A DNA stretch of 64,000 nt from Pseudoalteromonas arctica (GCF_012927645.1 NZ_JABBMT010000013.1:34811-98810); one strand, 5' to 3'; positions 49,666 through 60,463 are shown, counted from the stretch's first letter. A program made the numbers and translations. The notes: generated by a model not told the origin, from the letters alone.

Positions 49666-50958
49666 ATGGCACGCTTTTTTTATTCACTGATTCTTTATTT
49701 GCTTAGTCCTCTCATAACCTTTTATTTATATATACTTAGAGGTAAAAAGAACGCAGCTTATCGCGCCCACTTTGCTGAACGATTTGGCTTCACTACAGTA
49801 AAAAATACCTCACAAGAAAGTACCGAATTAAAAGATGATCTCATAGTGTTCCACTGCGCTTCAGTGGGTGAAGTACTTGCTGCAACGCCTTTACTCAAAG
49901 AGCTACAACAGCCTAGCTATTCATTTATGATAACCTGTAACACCCCGACAGGCCGCGAACAAATACATAATAATTTTAAAGACTCGGTACAGTGCGCCTA
50001 TTTACCTATTGATTACCCTTGCGCTACAGCACGTTTTTTAAAACGTGTTAAACCCACGCTAATGTGTATTTTAGAAACCGAACTTTGGCCTAACCTTATG
50101 GCGCAGTGTAAACAACAGAATATTCCGGTACTGGTACTCAATGCGCGGCTTTCAGCAAAATCACAACAGGGTTATCAAAAAGTTGCGCCATTAACTAAGG
50201 TTATAATGCAATCAATTACCGCTTTAGCTAGTCATAATCATGCAGACGCTAAACGCTTTATTGAACTTGGCCTTAATGAGCAAAGAGTGCACATTACGGG
50301 GTCGATTAAATTTGATATAAAGCCAACTAGTGAGCAGTTAGATAAAGTCGATACCCTAAAAAGCCAATACAATAATCAGCGTTTTATCTGGGTTGCTGGT
50401 TCCACGCACCCTAGTGAGCATGAGCTGGTATTAGCTGCTCATCAGCAGTTGTTAAAAAAGATTCCAGATGCACTGCTCGTTATTGCGCCGCGCCACCCTG
50501 AACAATTTGATAAGGTCGCAACATTACTTGAAGGCTCACCATTGAGTTTTAGCCGCCGCAGTAAAAATAACTATCAAAGCGAACAAGTACTCCTTGCTGA
50601 TACTTTAGGTGAATTGCAATGTTTATATGGTATGGCCAACATCAGTTATATTGGCGGCAGTTTAATTGCACGTGGCGGGCATAACCCTCTCGAGTCAGCG
50701 GCATTTTCTGTCGGTGTTTTAACAGGCCCGCATACCTATAACTTCAACCATGTTTACCCTGAACTGATTGCATCAGGTGGGTGTATACAAGTAAGCGATA
50801 CAAAGATGTTAGCGGAGCAACTATACGAACTTCATCAACAACCAGCACTTTGTCAGCAGTTAGGCCTGCAAGCAGCACACTGTGTTGCTAATAACCAAGG
50901 TGCCATCGCTAAAACAATCGCCATTATTAACAAATCTTTAGAGCCACACAATGACTAA
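49666..50958 (+). CDS. waaA: Kdo transferase WaaA
   Basis: Adds Kdo from CMP-Kdo to lipid IVA. 430 residues: an N-terminal membrane anchor (2-25), then HFAERFGF, FHCASVGEVLAATPLL, ETELWPNL, and the C-terminal GT-B half with AGSTHPSEHELVL and IGGSLIARGGHNPLESAA. Start chosen at the ATG at 49666 with GAGG/GGA upstream. Since kdkA is present nearby, it is predicted to be a single-Kdo transferase. It overlaps the following DUF1415 gene by 8 bases. Confidence 0.96.
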   Translation: MARFFYSLILYLLSPLITFYLYILRGKKNAAYRAHFAERFGFTTVKNTSQESTELKDDLIVFHCASVGEVLAATPLLKELQQPSYSFMITCNTPTGREQIHNNFKDSVQCAYLPIDYPCATARFLKRVKPTLMCILETELWPNLMAQCKQQNIPVLVLNARLSAKSQQGYQKVAPLTKVIMQSITALASHNHADAKRFIELGLNEQRVHITGSIKFDIKPTSEQLDKVDTLKSQYNNQRFIWVAGSTHPSEHELVLAAHQQLLKKIPDALLVIAPRHPEQFDKVATLLEGSPLSFSRRSKNNYQSEQVLLADTLGELQCLYGMANISYIGGSLIARGGHNPLESAAFSVGVLTGPHTYNFNHVYPELIASGGCIQVSDTKMLAEQLYELHQQPALCQQLGLQAAHCVANNQGAIAKTIAIINKSLEPHND

Positions 50959-51514
50959 ACAAACAAAACCAACCTTACCAGAACAACAAACCCGCTTATG
51001 GGTAGCTAATGTCATTGTTAAATATAACTTTTGCCCCTTTGCCCGTAAAGAAGTTGAAAATAATTGCATTCATTATCAAACCAGCCAAGCTACTAGCATT
51101 GATGATGCTGTGATGGAGATGATCGAACAATGTATTGAACTTGATCAACAACCGACTCGAGAGACTACATTATTGATGTTTGAACAAGGCTTTACTGACT
51201 TTGAGGGATTTTTAGATTTAGTTGATTTAGCCAATGCGCTATTAGTTGCCCAAGGCTTTGAAGGAAAATACCAAATAGCCAACTTTCACCCTGACTATGT
51301 GTTTGCCGATAGCGATGACAGCGACGCTGCTAACTACACTAACCGCGCACCTTTTCCTACCTTACATTTAATTCGTGAGGCTAGCATGAGTGCTGCACTT
51401 GATGATTATAACGAACCTGAATCAATTCCAGATCACAACATAAATCTAGCACGCCGCAAAGGCATCGACTTTTGGCAACAGTTACTTGCTGGATGTAAAA
51501 AGCCGAGCGCTTAA
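50951..51514 (+). CDS. DUF1415 family protein
   Basis: 187 residues fitting the DUF1415 pattern: WVANVIVKYNFCPFARKE near the N-terminus, the central FLDLVDLANALL and FHPDYVFAD, and APFPTLHLIREASMSAA. No assigned function. The CPFAR cysteine and histidine-rich FHPDYVF might form a metal or redox site, which is speculation. Translationally coupled to waaA by an 8-bp overlap. Confidence 0.85.
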   Translation: MTKQTKPTLPEQQTRLWVANVIVKYNFCPFARKEVENNCIHYQTSQATSIDDAVMEMIEQCIELDQQPTRETTLLMFEQGFTDFEGFLDLVDLANALLVAQGFEGKYQIANFHPDYVFADSDDSDAANYTNRAPFPTLHLIREASMSAALDDYNEPESIPDHNINLARRKGIDFWQQLLAGCKKPSA

Positions 51515-51530
51515 TCACTCAGCTTTTAGC
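51495..51530. terminator. terminator between the DUF1415 gene and ydbL
   Basis: AAAAAGCCGAG (51497-51507) and CTCAGCTTTT (51518-51527) pair with a single mismatch; the DUF1415 stop codon is in the loop. On the minus strand five T residues follow, fitting a ydbL terminator as well. Confidence 0.55.
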
Positions 51531-51540
51531 AAAAGGAATG

Positions 51541-51876
51541 TTACTTTTTAACCCATTCACCGTTCACTTCAACAAAGTGACCAGATTGGGTTTTTTCAAT
51601 CGTTTTGGCTGCTGCTAGCGCTTCTACTTGAGCAAGCGACAAGTTGTTCTTTTTAGCGAGCTTTAAATATTGTGCTTTACGTTTAGCATTAATTTCATCG
51701 ACAACCGCTTTTGCCTCTGCATTTTGCACCACAAGGCCTAAATAACCAAAGCTATCTTCACCTACTAGCCCCTGATCCTTTGCATCATCTAACGAAATGG
51801 CCCAAGCCGAAAACGACAAACACACAGCACTCAATAAAGTGACAATGTTTAGTTTTTTATTTTTTACCATGTTCAT
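51541..51876 (-). CDS. ydbL: YdbL family (DUF1318) periplasmic protein
   Basis: 111 residues: signal peptide (cleavage after AWA, about residue 26), then DDAKDQGLVGEDSFGYLGLV and NAKRKAQYLKLAKKNNLSLAQVEALAA, as in E. coli YdbL. The protein assists the YdbH-YnbE pair in keeping the intermembrane bridge, by work in E. coli. Last gene of ydbH-ynbE-ydbL. Confidence 0.9.
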   Translation of the reverse strand: MNMVKNKKLNIVTLLSAVCLSFSAWAISLDDAKDQGLVGEDSFGYLGLVVQNAEAKAVVDEINAKRKAQYLKLAKKNNLSLAQVEALAAAKTIEKTQSGHFVEVNGEWVKK

Positions 51877-51885
51877 ACTTGCTCC

Positions 51886-52068
51886 TTAGAATAATTCGCT
51901 GTCATCACTAAATAAACTGTCGAGTTCTCTATCAACTTTCACGCGAATTTCATGATCAACTTTCACATTTAAGTTAATTGTTATAGGCTCCTTGGCGGCC
52001 ACCTCAACACGATGCGTACATGCACTGAGTAACCCCAATGCGGTTAATATTACTAACCATTTAGTCAT
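51886..52068 (-). CDS. ynbE: YnbE-like outer-membrane lipoprotein
   Basis: 60 residues, beginning at the ATG at 52068 with AAGGAAG upstream. Lipobox LLSAC with the lipidated cysteine near residue 17, then a short conserved stretch KEPITINLNVKVDHEIRVKVD. In E. coli YnbE multimerises by strand augmentation with the YdbH C-terminus to link it to the outer membrane. The start overlaps the ydbH end by 8 bases. Confidence 0.9.
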   Translation of the reverse strand: MTKWLVILTALGLLSACTHRVEVAAKEPITINLNVKVDHEIRVKVDRELDSLFSDDSELF

Positions 52069-54523
52069 TATTACTTCCTTTTGTTGAATACTCTTGTTCA
52101 ACTTTTTGCGTAATTTCATCACTTAATCGTAGTGCGCGTAATAGTGTAAACACGTTTTCTTCATGATTATAGTTAAAGTTAACTTGCTGTGCTTGCTGTT
52201 GGTTATACCCTTGTAAATTAACGCCTAAGGTCATCCAACCGTCAGGTTTTAAGTTAACACTACTTTTAATACTCTGAATATCTAAATTTTCAAGCAAGCC
52301 AAGTATAGGGCCTAACTCTTGTTGTTGCGCTTTTACCGAATTAAAAGCTGCATTATCGGTGATAAGTAATTTAGCAGCACCTTGATTAACAAGCTGCCCA
52401 CCTTTAACCTCAATACCCGCTTTTGTGAAATAAACAGGCAAGTGTCCAGCTACATTTCCTGTTAAGCTAATACCCGATTTAGCATCAAGGGTAATGACCT
52501 TGCTAGCATCTATATTGTCAAATGTAACTAATGCTTGTTGCGGCTCTTCTGTAAGACGATATTTATCCAGCAAAAAATGCCCTCCCATAACTTTCCCTGT
52601 AAGCTCCGTAACAGCAAGTTCATTTGCCCGTACTTGCCAAAATCCTGTTAACTGCTTCACCACAGCACCAGCTCGCAATTCATTTAGCTCAAATGTAGAA
52701 GGCACAACATTAAGCTGCCCTGAATCATAACGACCTGTAAATTGAGTATTAAAATGCTTAGCAAGGTAATCTGTGTATAAACCACTTACACCGACTACCT
52801 GTAAAGAGAGATCGGCTTGTTGCAGATTAATATCACCTGCAATACGGCCACTGACTTTACCATCTGTTAAAGTTGCAAGTGGCACAAATTGATGAAGCAG
52901 TGGATTAAGCTTAGTAACTAACTGCTCTGAAATTATCACCTCAAATGGATGAGTTGTGCTTGTTATATTATGCGTTGCCACAAGCTCTATCCCTTCTGCA
53001 TGTATATGATGAGATGCTTGCAAGGCACGACTTTGTAAACCTGTTGAGCTTATACGAATATCGTTAAGTCGTAATTCTTCCGTTTGTAGTCTGGCTAACT
53101 TTGTTTCACTGGTTAAATCAAAAAACAATTCCCCTGCTGACAAACTTCCTGCAGCAGTTAGCTGATTCGTCAACTGAGACAGTTTAATACTCCCCATATT
53201 AACAGTATCAATCTGGCTCGATAAGCTAGCGGTTAAATATTGATTACTTTGTAGCCTTGCCTTAAAAGTTGCTTGATAATTATCAATGCCAATATCATTC
53301 ACTTTTAATTGCCCCAGCGCTAATTGTGCTGACAATTCGAGAGTAGGCTGTGCAGCCAATATGCTATTTATTGAAAAATGCCCTTGTGCACTAATATGCT
53401 GCGCATCAACATCGATAAAATCAGGCAGCGTAGCCACTTTTAACTGATAGTTACCATCAATATCACTGCTAACAACACTCGCGGCTATAGCTAATAATGC
53501 AATATCATCACTCGAAAAAGACAACGCGAATTGTGCCAATAGGGTTTCTAAAGGATTCTTTATATCAACCGCTAACTGTTTAACATTCATTAGCAGTTGT
53601 GATCCCGCCTGCAATGTTAGCTGATCTAATGTCAATTGAGTGTCTTGCACAATGATCTTATTAGGTAAAACTAATCGCCAATTTAACGGTATTTGCCGAG
53701 TAACAAATTGCTGCTGCGCATCATCATCGATAACACCACTCAAACTTTGTAAACACTCATTTTTACCATTGAGTGTTGTTGCTAATTGCTGAGCATCTAG
53801 GGTTAATGTTTTTGAATTTAAGTTATAGTGACTACTGACTTTGCCACTACTTTTAATTGTCATCGAGCAGGTATTAATGGCGTAAGTGAAATCAGTACTT
53901 AGCTGAGTGTCTATATCTAGTGCAATACCATCAAAAGCGAAACTATGTTGACTCGTTAAATTAAGTCCTGCAATCGAGTTTACAGTCGCGGCCTTAACTG
54001 TAGAAAGTAGTCGATCATCAAGCTCAATATTTCCTGCCAATTTAGTGTTTTTAACGTCAACCTCAGCTTTTACATCACCAGTAACAACAAACTCATTTAA
54101 CTCAGGCTCATTTATGCTGATAATAAGTGGCTTTTTTAATTGAGACTGAGTGATCACTAAACGTTTTATATGTAACAACGGACGACTTTGCGGTAACGCC
54201 AAAGCAAGCTTTTTAGCCACACTCGGCTCAGTCGAAGAATCGGGGGTTACCAGTATTAAATTTGCACGGTTAATCGTGATGTTTTGAGTATTAGCCGTAA
54301 TATCAGCTAATTCAAGCAACTGCCCTTGATAGCCAATACATGCTCGCTGTACATGGAGATCCATATTGGTTGTTAACGACCAATCCAAGCAATGCAGTTC
54401 AACTCCAGCTTGATGCAGTGAAGGAGCAACAAAATGCAAGGTGATCGGCATGCGAAAAATATAGCCAAGTGAAAGCACACTTAGCACGAGAATTAATAAC
54501 CCCCAACCTACACGCTTAAACAT
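52061..54523 (-). CDS. ydbH: YdbH, AsmA-like intermembrane phospholipid transport protein
   Basis: 820 residues, one N-terminal inner-membrane helix (6-25) and a long beta-rich periplasmic part of repeated hydrophobic strands, as in TamB, YhdP and YdbH, which form lipid-conducting grooves across the envelope. The C-terminal LDIQSIKSSVNLKPDGWMTLGVNLQGYN is family-typical. Start supported by AAGG 7 bases ahead of the ATG. The whole upstream gap to the purL terminator is a 7-bp tandem repeat. Confidence 0.9.
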   Translation of the reverse strand: MFKRVGWGLLILVLSVLSLGYIFRMPITLHFVAPSLHQAGVELHCLDWSLTTNMDLHVQRACIGYQGQLLELADITANTQNITINRANLILVTPDSSTEPSVAKKLALALPQSRPLLHIKRLVITQSQLKKPLIISINEPELNEFVVTGDVKAEVDVKNTKLAGNIELDDRLLSTVKAATVNSIAGLNLTSQHSFAFDGIALDIDTQLSTDFTYAINTCSMTIKSSGKVSSHYNLNSKTLTLDAQQLATTLNGKNECLQSLSGVIDDDAQQQFVTRQIPLNWRLVLPNKIIVQDTQLTLDQLTLQAGSQLLMNVKQLAVDIKNPLETLLAQFALSFSSDDIALLAIAASVVSSDIDGNYQLKVATLPDFIDVDAQHISAQGHFSINSILAAQPTLELSAQLALGQLKVNDIGIDNYQATFKARLQSNQYLTASLSSQIDTVNMGSIKLSQLTNQLTAAGSLSAGELFFDLTSETKLARLQTEELRLNDIRISSTGLQSRALQASHHIHAEGIELVATHNITSTTHPFEVIISEQLVTKLNPLLHQFVPLATLTDGKVSGRIAGDINLQQADLSLQVVGVSGLYTDYLAKHFNTQFTGRYDSGQLNVVPSTFELNELRAGAVVKQLTGFWQVRANELAVTELTGKVMGGHFLLDKYRLTEEPQQALVTFDNIDASKVITLDAKSGISLTGNVAGHLPVYFTKAGIEVKGGQLVNQGAAKLLITDNAAFNSVKAQQQELGPILGLLENLDIQSIKSSVNLKPDGWMTLGVNLQGYNQQQAQQVNFNYNHEENVFTLLRALRLSDEITQKVEQEYSTKGSNND

Positions 54524-54538
54524 ATTATCCTTAAAATA

Positions 54539-54634
54539 TGACCTTTGACCTTTGACCTTTGACCTTTGACCTTTGACCTTTGACCTTTGACCTTTGACCT
54601 TTGACCTTTGACCTTTGACCTTTGACCTTTGACC
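54539..54634. repeat. heptanucleotide tandem repeat (TGACCTT)13.7
   Basis: Thirteen perfect copies of TGACCTT plus 5 bases, 96 bp, without one mismatch. It starts 16 bases upstream of the ydbH ATG and ends 10-12 bases before the purL terminator. On the transcribed strand of ydbH each unit reads AAGGTCA. Perfect homogeneity implies recent expansion and likely length variation. Confidence 0.98.
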
Positions 54635-54642
54635 AGCATAAA

Positions 54643-54674
54643 CAAAAAAGGCTGCACAGTGCAGCCTTTTATTC
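54643..54674. terminator. intrinsic terminator of purL
   Basis: AAAAGGCTGCAC (from 54647) and GTGCAGCCTTTT (to 54670) form a nearly perfect hairpin, followed on the minus strand by TTTTTTGTTT, 40 bases beyond the purL stop. Confidence 0.88.
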
Positions 54675-54712
54675 TAGTACTAGATAATGAATCTAGTGTG
54701 TATAAATATAAT

Positions 54713-57700
54713 TTAACCTACATTTTTACGTGCATTGCGGAACATACGCATCCATGGGCTATCCTCGATCCACTCATCTGGGTGCCAAGAGTTAGCAACC
54801 GCGCGGAAAACACGCTCAGGGTGTGGCATCATTACAGTAGCACGACCATCCGCTGATGTAATACCTGTAATACCTTCTGGCGAGCCATTTGGGTTATTAG
54901 GGTATTGCGTTGTTGGCTTACCGTGGTTATCAACAAACTTCACAGCCACTGTACCAGACTCAAGCGCCGCTTTAACAGCTGCATCGTTTGCAAATTCAGC
55001 ATGACCTTCACCGTGTGAAACAGCGATTGGCATACGAGAGCCAGCCATACCGTTAAAGAATACAGACGGATTCTCTTGCACTTCGACTAAGCTAAAACGT
55101 GCTTCAAAACGCTCTGATTTATTAGTTACAAAACGTGGCCAATGCTCAGTACCAGGGATCAACTCTTTTAATGTTGATAACATTTGACAACCATTACATA
55201 CACCTAAGCTAAATGAGTCTTGACGCTCAAAGAAGCTTTGGAACTGATCGCGTGCCATATCATTAAACAAGATTGATTTAGCCCAACCTTCACCAGCGCC
55301 GAGTACATCACCGTAAGAGAAACCACCACATGCCACTAAACCTTTAAACTCTTCAAGGCTTAAACGCCCTTCAAGAATGTCGCTCATGTGTACATCAACG
55401 GCTGCAAAACCAGCACGGTTAAACGCTGCTGCCATCTCTAAATGCGAGTTAACACCTTGCTCGCGCAAAATGGCCATTTTAGGCTTAGCGCCTGTGGCAA
55501 TATAGGGTGCTGCAACATCTTCGTTTAAGTCAAAGTTAAGTTTAACGTTAAGGCCCGGATCTGTTGCGTCAAATTTGGCATCAAATTCTTGCTTAGCGCA
55601 ATCAGGGTTATCACGGCGTGCTTGCATTTGGTAGGTGGTTTCTGCCCAAATAGTACGTAATTCTGTACGCGTATGACTTAATACAGCATTGCCCGCACGG
55701 TTAAATACCACGGTATCATCGTTGTTTAGGGTGCCAATTTCGTGGCTGATTGCAGTAATACCATGCTCTGCAAATACCGCATTCACAGCAGCTAAATCAC
55801 TATTAGCTACTTGAATAACAGCACCAAGCTCTTCGTTGTAAAGCGCTTCGATATCTGAGCCTGTTAAAGCGTCAAGGTTTACAGTAACGCCGGTGTGACC
55901 CGCAAATGCCATTTCAGCCACTGTGGTAAATAAACCACCGTCTGAACGGTCATGATAAGCAAGTAGCTTGCTATCAGCGACTAGCGCTTGCATTGCATTG
56001 TAGAAGCCTTTTAATAACTCAGGGCTATCAACATCAGGGGTTACATCACCCAATTGCTTATAAACTTGCGCAAAGCTTGATGCGCCCATGCGATTTTTAC
56101 CCGCGCCTAAGTCAACTAAGATAAGTGACGTTTCGCCTTTATCTGTACGTAGTTGCGGAGTAACCGTTTTACGCACATCATCAACACGGCCAAATGCAGT
56201 GATAATCAATGATAATGGTGCGGTTACTGATTTTTGCTCACCACTTTCATCCCATTGGGTTTTCATCGACATAGAGTCTTTACCCACTGGAATAGTTAAG
56301 CCAAGCGCAGGACAAAGTTCTTCGCCCACCGCTTTTACTGCTTCATATAAACCCGCATCTTCACCTGGGTGACCTGCTGCAGCCATCCAGTTTGCAGAAA
56401 GCTTAATGTTTTCAAGGCTACCGATATTAGCACATGCAATATTAGTTAATGACTCAGCCACCGCTAAACGTGCTGATGCACCGTAGTTAAGTAATGCCGC
56501 TGGTGTACGCTCACCAAGAGACATTGCTTCACCATGGTAAGTGTCATACGTTGCTGCAGTTACGGCACAGTTAGCAACTGGCACCTGCCAAGGGCCAACC
56601 ATTTGGTCACGAGCAACTAGCCCCGTTACTGAGCGGTCACCAATGGTGATCAAGAACGTTTTTTCAGCAATCGTAGGTAAACGCAATAAACGTGTTGCCG
56701 CTTCACTTACGTCAATACTTGCAGTATCCAGCGCTTTACCAACAACTTGTTTAGATTGCGCTTCACGGTGCATTTTCGGTGCTTTACCTAATAATACATC
56801 TAGCGGTAAATCAACGGGGTTATTATCAAAATGGTTATCAGCAACCGTTAAGTGACGCTCTTCAGTCGCCTCACCAATTACCGCATATTGCGCACGTTCA
56901 CGCTTACAAATAGCTTCAAAACGGTCAAAGTCTTCAACTGCTACAGCAAGCACATAACGCTCTTGAGACTCATTACACCAGATCTCATGCGGTGCCATGC
57001 CCGGCTCATCATTAGGAATATCACGCAGTTGAAATTTGCCACCACGACCGCCGTCATTAACAAGCTCAGGGAAAGCATTTGATAAACCACCGGCGCCCAC
57101 ATCATGGATAAACGCGATTGGGTTATCATCACCTAACTGCCAGCATTTATCGATGACTTCTTGACAACGGCGTTCCATTTCTGGGTTTTCACGTTGTACT
57201 GATGCAAAGTCTAAATCTTCATTCGATTGGCCTGACGCCATTGATGAAGCCGCGCCGCCACCTAAACCGATGTTCATTGCTGGGCCACCTAACGCAATCA
57301 GCTTAGCGCCGACAGGTATTTCACCTTTTTGCACATGATCAGTACGAATATTACCTAAACCACCAGCCAGCATAATAGGCTTGTGGTAACCACGTACCTC
57401 TAGACCATTATGACTTGTCACTTCTTCTTCATAGGTACGGAAGTAACCAACTAAGTTTGGACGACCAAATTCATTATTAAACGCAGCGCCGCCTAATGGC
57501 CCCTCTGTCATAATATCTAATGCTGTAACGATACGCTCAGGCTTACCAAAATCAGTTTCCCACGGTTGCTCGTAACCAGGAATACGTAAGTTTGATACAG
57601 TAAAGCCAACTAAACCAGCCTTTGGCTTAGAGCCACGGCCTGTTGCTCCTTCATCACGAATTTCACCACCTGAACCGGTGGCAGCACCAGAAAATGGTGC

Positions 57701-58609
57701 AATCGCAGTTGGGTGATTATGCGTTTCAACTTTCATCAAGATTTCAATATTCTCTTGATGATATGTATATTCACCTTCAGCATTTGGGAAGAAACGACCT
57801 GCTTTCGAGCCTTTCATTACTGCGGCGTTATCTTTATAAGCAGATAATACATTTTCAGGGTTTAGCTCGTAGGTATTTTTAATCATTTTAAACAGCGACT
57901 TCGGCTGCTCAATTCCGTCAATTGTCCAATCAGCATTAAATATTTTATGACGACAATGCTCTGAGTTTGCTTGTGCAAACATAAATAATTCGATGTCGTT
58001 CGGGTTACGCCCTAACTTTTGGAAGTTTTCAACCAAGTAATCAATTTCGTCATCCGCTAGAGCAAAGCCTTGCTCAACGTTTGCAGTAGCTAACGCTTCA
58101 CGTCCGCCGTCTAAAATGTCAACTGACGACATTTGATTCGGTGTATCATTACGGAATAACGTCGCAGCGTCGTCCATTGCGCTGTGCGTTGCTTCGGTCA
58201 TGCGGTCATGTAATAAGGCTGCAACTTGATTTAATTGCTCAGCATTCAAGTCACCTTCAACATAATAAGCGATGCCGCGCTCAACACGGTGTACTTGAGT
58301 TAAGCTACAATTATGTGCAATATCCGTCGCTTTTGAAGCCCATGGCGAGATGGTGCCAGGACGAGGCGTGACTAACACCAAAGTGCCTGCAGGTGTATGT
58401 TCGGCAATCGTTGGACCATAGGTAAGTAACTTCTCAAGCTTAATTTGCTCATCACTTGACAGCTGTGCGGTTAGATCTGCAAAGTGTGCATACTCAGCGT
58501 ATACATTAGTGACTGGAAGTTGCGCCTGTTGGCAACGGGCTAAAATTTTCTGAACTCTAAAATCGGAAAGTGCTGGTGCACCACGAAGGATCAACATAGG
58601 TATTTTCAT
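54713..58609 (-). CDS. purL: phosphoribosylformylglycinamidine synthase
   Basis: Fourth step of purine synthesis, FGAR to FGAM with glutamine and ATP. 1298 residues, the long single-chain type of gammaproteobacteria (E. coli 1295). N-terminal PurS-like part, the FGAM synthetase halves with [20 protein letters not shown] and [17 protein letters not shown] loops ([16 protein letters not shown]), and a C-terminal glutamine amidotransferase with nucleophile in GVCNGCQML and [10 protein letters not shown]. Monocistronic; no clear PurR box seen upstream. Confidence 0.97.
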   Translation of the reverse strand: MKIPMLILRGAPALSDFRVQKILARCQQAQLPVTNVYAEYAHFADLTAQLSSDEQIKLEKLLTYGPTIAEHTPAGTLVLVTPRPGTISPWASKATDIAHNCSLTQVHRVERGIAYYVEGDLNAEQLNQVAALLHDRMTEATHSAMDDAATLFRNDTPNQMSSVDILDGGREALATANVEQGFALADDEIDYLVENFQKLGRNPNDIELFMFAQANSEHCRHKIFNADWTIDGIEQPKSLFKMIKNTYELNPENVLSAYKDNAAVMKGSKAGRFFPNAEGEYTYHQENIEILMKVETHNHPTAIAPFSGAATGSGGEIRDEGATGRGSKPKAGLVGFTVSNLRIPGYEQPWETDFGKPERIVTALDIMTEGPLGGAAFNNEFGRPNLVGYFRTYEEEVTSHNGLEVRGYHKPIMLAGGLGNIRTDHVQKGEIPVGAKLIALGGPAMNIGLGGGAASSMASGQSNEDLDFASVQRENPEMERRCQEVIDKCWQLGDDNPIAFIHDVGAGGLSNAFPELVNDGGRGGKFQLRDIPNDEPGMAPHEIWCNESQERYVLAVAVEDFDRFEAICKRERAQYAVIGEATEERHLTVADNHFDNNPVDLPLDVLLGKAPKMHREAQSKQVVGKALDTASIDVSEAATRLLRLPTIAEKTFLITIGDRSVTGLVARDQMVGPWQVPVANCAVTAATYDTYHGEAMSLGERTPAALLNYGASARLAVAESLTNIACANIGSLENIKLSANWMAAAGHPGEDAGLYEAVKAVGEELCPALGLTIPVGKDSMSMKTQWDESGEQKSVTAPLSLIITAFGRVDDVRKTVTPQLRTDKGETSLILVDLGAGKNRMGASSFAQVYKQLGDVTPDVDSPELLKGFYNAMQALVADSKLLAYHDRSDGGLFTTVAEMAFAGHTGVTVNLDALTGSDIEALYNEELGAVIQVANSDLAAVNAVFAEHGITAISHEIGTLNNDDTVVFNRAGNAVLSHTRTELRTIWAETTYQMQARRDNPDCAKQEFDAKFDATDPGLNVKLNFDLNEDVAAPYIATGAKPKMAILREQGVNSHLEMAAAFNRAGFAAVDVHMSDILEGRLSLEEFKGLVACGGFSYGDVLGAGEGWAKSILFNDMARDQFQSFFERQDSFSLGVCNGCQMLSTLKELIPGTEHWPRFVTNKSERFEARFSLVEVQENPSVFFNGMAGSRMPIAVSHGEGHAEFANDAAVKAALESGTVAVKFVDNHGKPTTQYPNNPNGSPEGITGITSADGRATVMMPHPERVFRAVANSWHPDEWIEDSPWMRMFRNARKNVG

Positions 58610-58850
58610 CCGGGGTTAGGGATTGAACGATATTTTAGGCGGGTATTATATACTCAAGTAACTCGGAAATACAGGTTAAGCAGGGAATTAAAATTGCGGC
58701 AAGAGCGCTATAAGTTAGCATCGTTTATTACTAATCATACCCAGTGGCAGAGGAAATATAAAACACAGTAAAGTCGTCTATAACAAATCGCCAAGTGACG
58801 TCATCGCAAAGTTTTGATATAAAAGTGTAATAGCATTCAAGGGGCACAGT

Positions 58851-60371
58851 ATGTTTAAACAAAAGCTAATAACAATCATTACTTTAGTAATGCTTTTGTG
58901 TGCCTGCGATATGCAACAGCAGCAATCTCAACTTAACCAAATAAAAACTCAAAACAAAATCAGAGTGGGTACGTTAGCTGGAGCAAGTAATTATTATCAA
59001 GCAGTGCAAGGTGAGCAAGGATTTGAATATGAGTTAGCGCAAGAGTTTGCTGAACACTTAGGCGTTAAACTTGAAATGGTGCCGTTTTTTAACTTATCCG
59101 ACATGTTTTCACGCTTAGATAGTGGTGATTTAGACTTAATAGCCTCTGGTTTAACGTACAATAAAGTACGCGCACAAGATTACCGTTTCGGCCCTACTTA
59201 TCGCACAATTAGCCAAAAACTGGTTTATAAACAAGGTAGAGTAAGACCTCGTGATTTTGATGATCTAACCGAAAACCTCACTGTACTTGCCAAAAGTAGC
59301 CATTCATTGGCGCTGCAACAGTTAAAACAAACTCATCCTGATTTAACCTGGCACGAAACAGAAGATCTCGATGAAGAAGAGCTACTACAAGCTGTGATCG
59401 ACGGTGAAATTGATTACACATTAGCTGACTCACACACGCTATCACTATTTCGTCGTTATCATCCCAATTTAAGCATCGGCTTTTCAGTCACACGCAATGA
59501 CCCCATTGCTTGGCTGCTGCGCAAAGACGGCGACGATTCCCTCTATGCGTTAATGGTGCCGTTTTTTGGTGAAGTAAAACAAAGTAATCAGCTTTATGTA
59601 CTTGAAGAGAAATATTTTGGCCATGTCCGCCAATTTAACTACGTTAATACCCTTGCCTATATTGAAGCAATTAAAGACACCCTACCAAAATACCAACCTT
59701 GGTTTAAACAATATGCGGGCACATTAGATTGGCGGCTACTCGCAGCGGTAAGCTATCAAGAATCAATGTGGAACCCTCGGGCAAAATCGCCCACGGGAGT
59801 ACGTGGTATTATGATGCTCACACGCGATACGGCCAAGCAAGTAGGTGTCACAAATCGCTTAGCGCCAGAGCAAAATATCAAAGGCGGCGCAGAATATTTG
59901 ACGAAGCTAGAAAAACGAATTCCCGACCGTGTTCCTCAGCCAGATCGTACTTGGCTGGCTTTAGCATCCTATAATATTGGTTGGGGTCATGTGAACGATG
60001 CACGTATTATTACTGAGCAGCAAGGCGCCAGCCCTGATAAATGGGCTGATGTAAAAAAACGTTTACCACTATTAATCAAAAAACGTTACTACCGTAAAAC
60101 CAAATATGGCTATTCGCGCGGTGATGTCGCAGTCAAGTATGTAGATAATATTCGTCGATACTACGATGCACTAGTTTGGTTAGATGAAAATGACGCGATC
60201 AGCCCACCGACCACTGAACCCAATGAGGCTGAACAAATAGAGCAAGCTGCTACCCAAGCTACTAAGATTAAAAATCCAAAGCCTGTCACAATACAAACCA
60301 CGGTCTCCCCAACAAAGGATGACAGTATAGATGAGCAATCACCGCAAAAAAAAGATAGCGGCGAACAATAA
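58851..60371 (+). CDS. mltF: membrane-bound lytic murein transglycosylase F
   Basis: 506 residues. A lipobox-like MLLCACD near residue 19 suggests lipid anchoring, then an extracellular solute-binding domain 3 (about 35-270; IRVGTLAGASNYYQ, LASGLTYNKVRAQDYRFGPTY), and an SLT transglycosylase domain (from about 290) with catalytic glutamate in AAVSYQESMWNPRAKSPTGVRG and ASYNIGWGHVNDAR. Cleaves murein with anhydroMurNAc formation. The tail of about 50 residues is low-complexity and charged. Usually adjoins purL, tadA, as here. Confidence 0.95.
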   Translation: MFKQKLITIITLVMLLCACDMQQQQSQLNQIKTQNKIRVGTLAGASNYYQAVQGEQGFEYELAQEFAEHLGVKLEMVPFFNLSDMFSRLDSGDLDLIASGLTYNKVRAQDYRFGPTYRTISQKLVYKQGRVRPRDFDDLTENLTVLAKSSHSLALQQLKQTHPDLTWHETEDLDEEELLQAVIDGEIDYTLADSHTLSLFRRYHPNLSIGFSVTRNDPIAWLLRKDGDDSLYALMVPFFGEVKQSNQLYVLEEKYFGHVRQFNYVNTLAYIEAIKDTLPKYQPWFKQYAGTLDWRLLAAVSYQESMWNPRAKSPTGVRGIMMLTRDTAKQVGVTNRLAPEQNIKGGAEYLTKLEKRIPDRVPQPDRTWLALASYNIGWGHVNDARIITEQQGASPDKWADVKKRLPLLIKKRYYRKTKYGYSRGDVAVKYVDNIRRYYDALVWLDENDAISPPTTEPNEAEQIEQAATQATKIKNPKPVTIQTTVSPTKDDSIDEQSPQKKDSGEQ

Positions 60372-60430
60372 AAATAACTTAAAATGCGATAGGTACACGC
60401 AAACTAAAATATCTATTTACTTGTCATCAA

Positions 60431-60463
60431 ATGATCACTACTGTGTAGTATCCAGTATATAAT
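60431..60463 (+). promoter_or_regulatory. possible promoter of the small basic gene
   Basis: A perfect -10 hexamer TATAAT occurs at 60458-60463, 43 bases upstream of the ATG at 60506. A good -35 at 17 bases is not seen. An ACTAC-TGT-GTAGT dyad (about 60437-60449) lies just in front. Confidence 0.4.

Noticed and set aside
54539..54634. CRISPR-like array
   Set aside because: The 7-bp units are directly joined with no spacers, so it is a simple tandem repeat.
58141..58371. Antisense frames in purL (several of 60-104 codons)
   Set aside because: All are shadows of purL with no ribosome sites or family matches.
58800..58820. PurR box upstream of purL (CGCAAAGTTTTG)
   Set aside because: Only a partial match to ACGCAAACGTTTNCNT, and it lies next to mltF, about 190 bases from the purL start.
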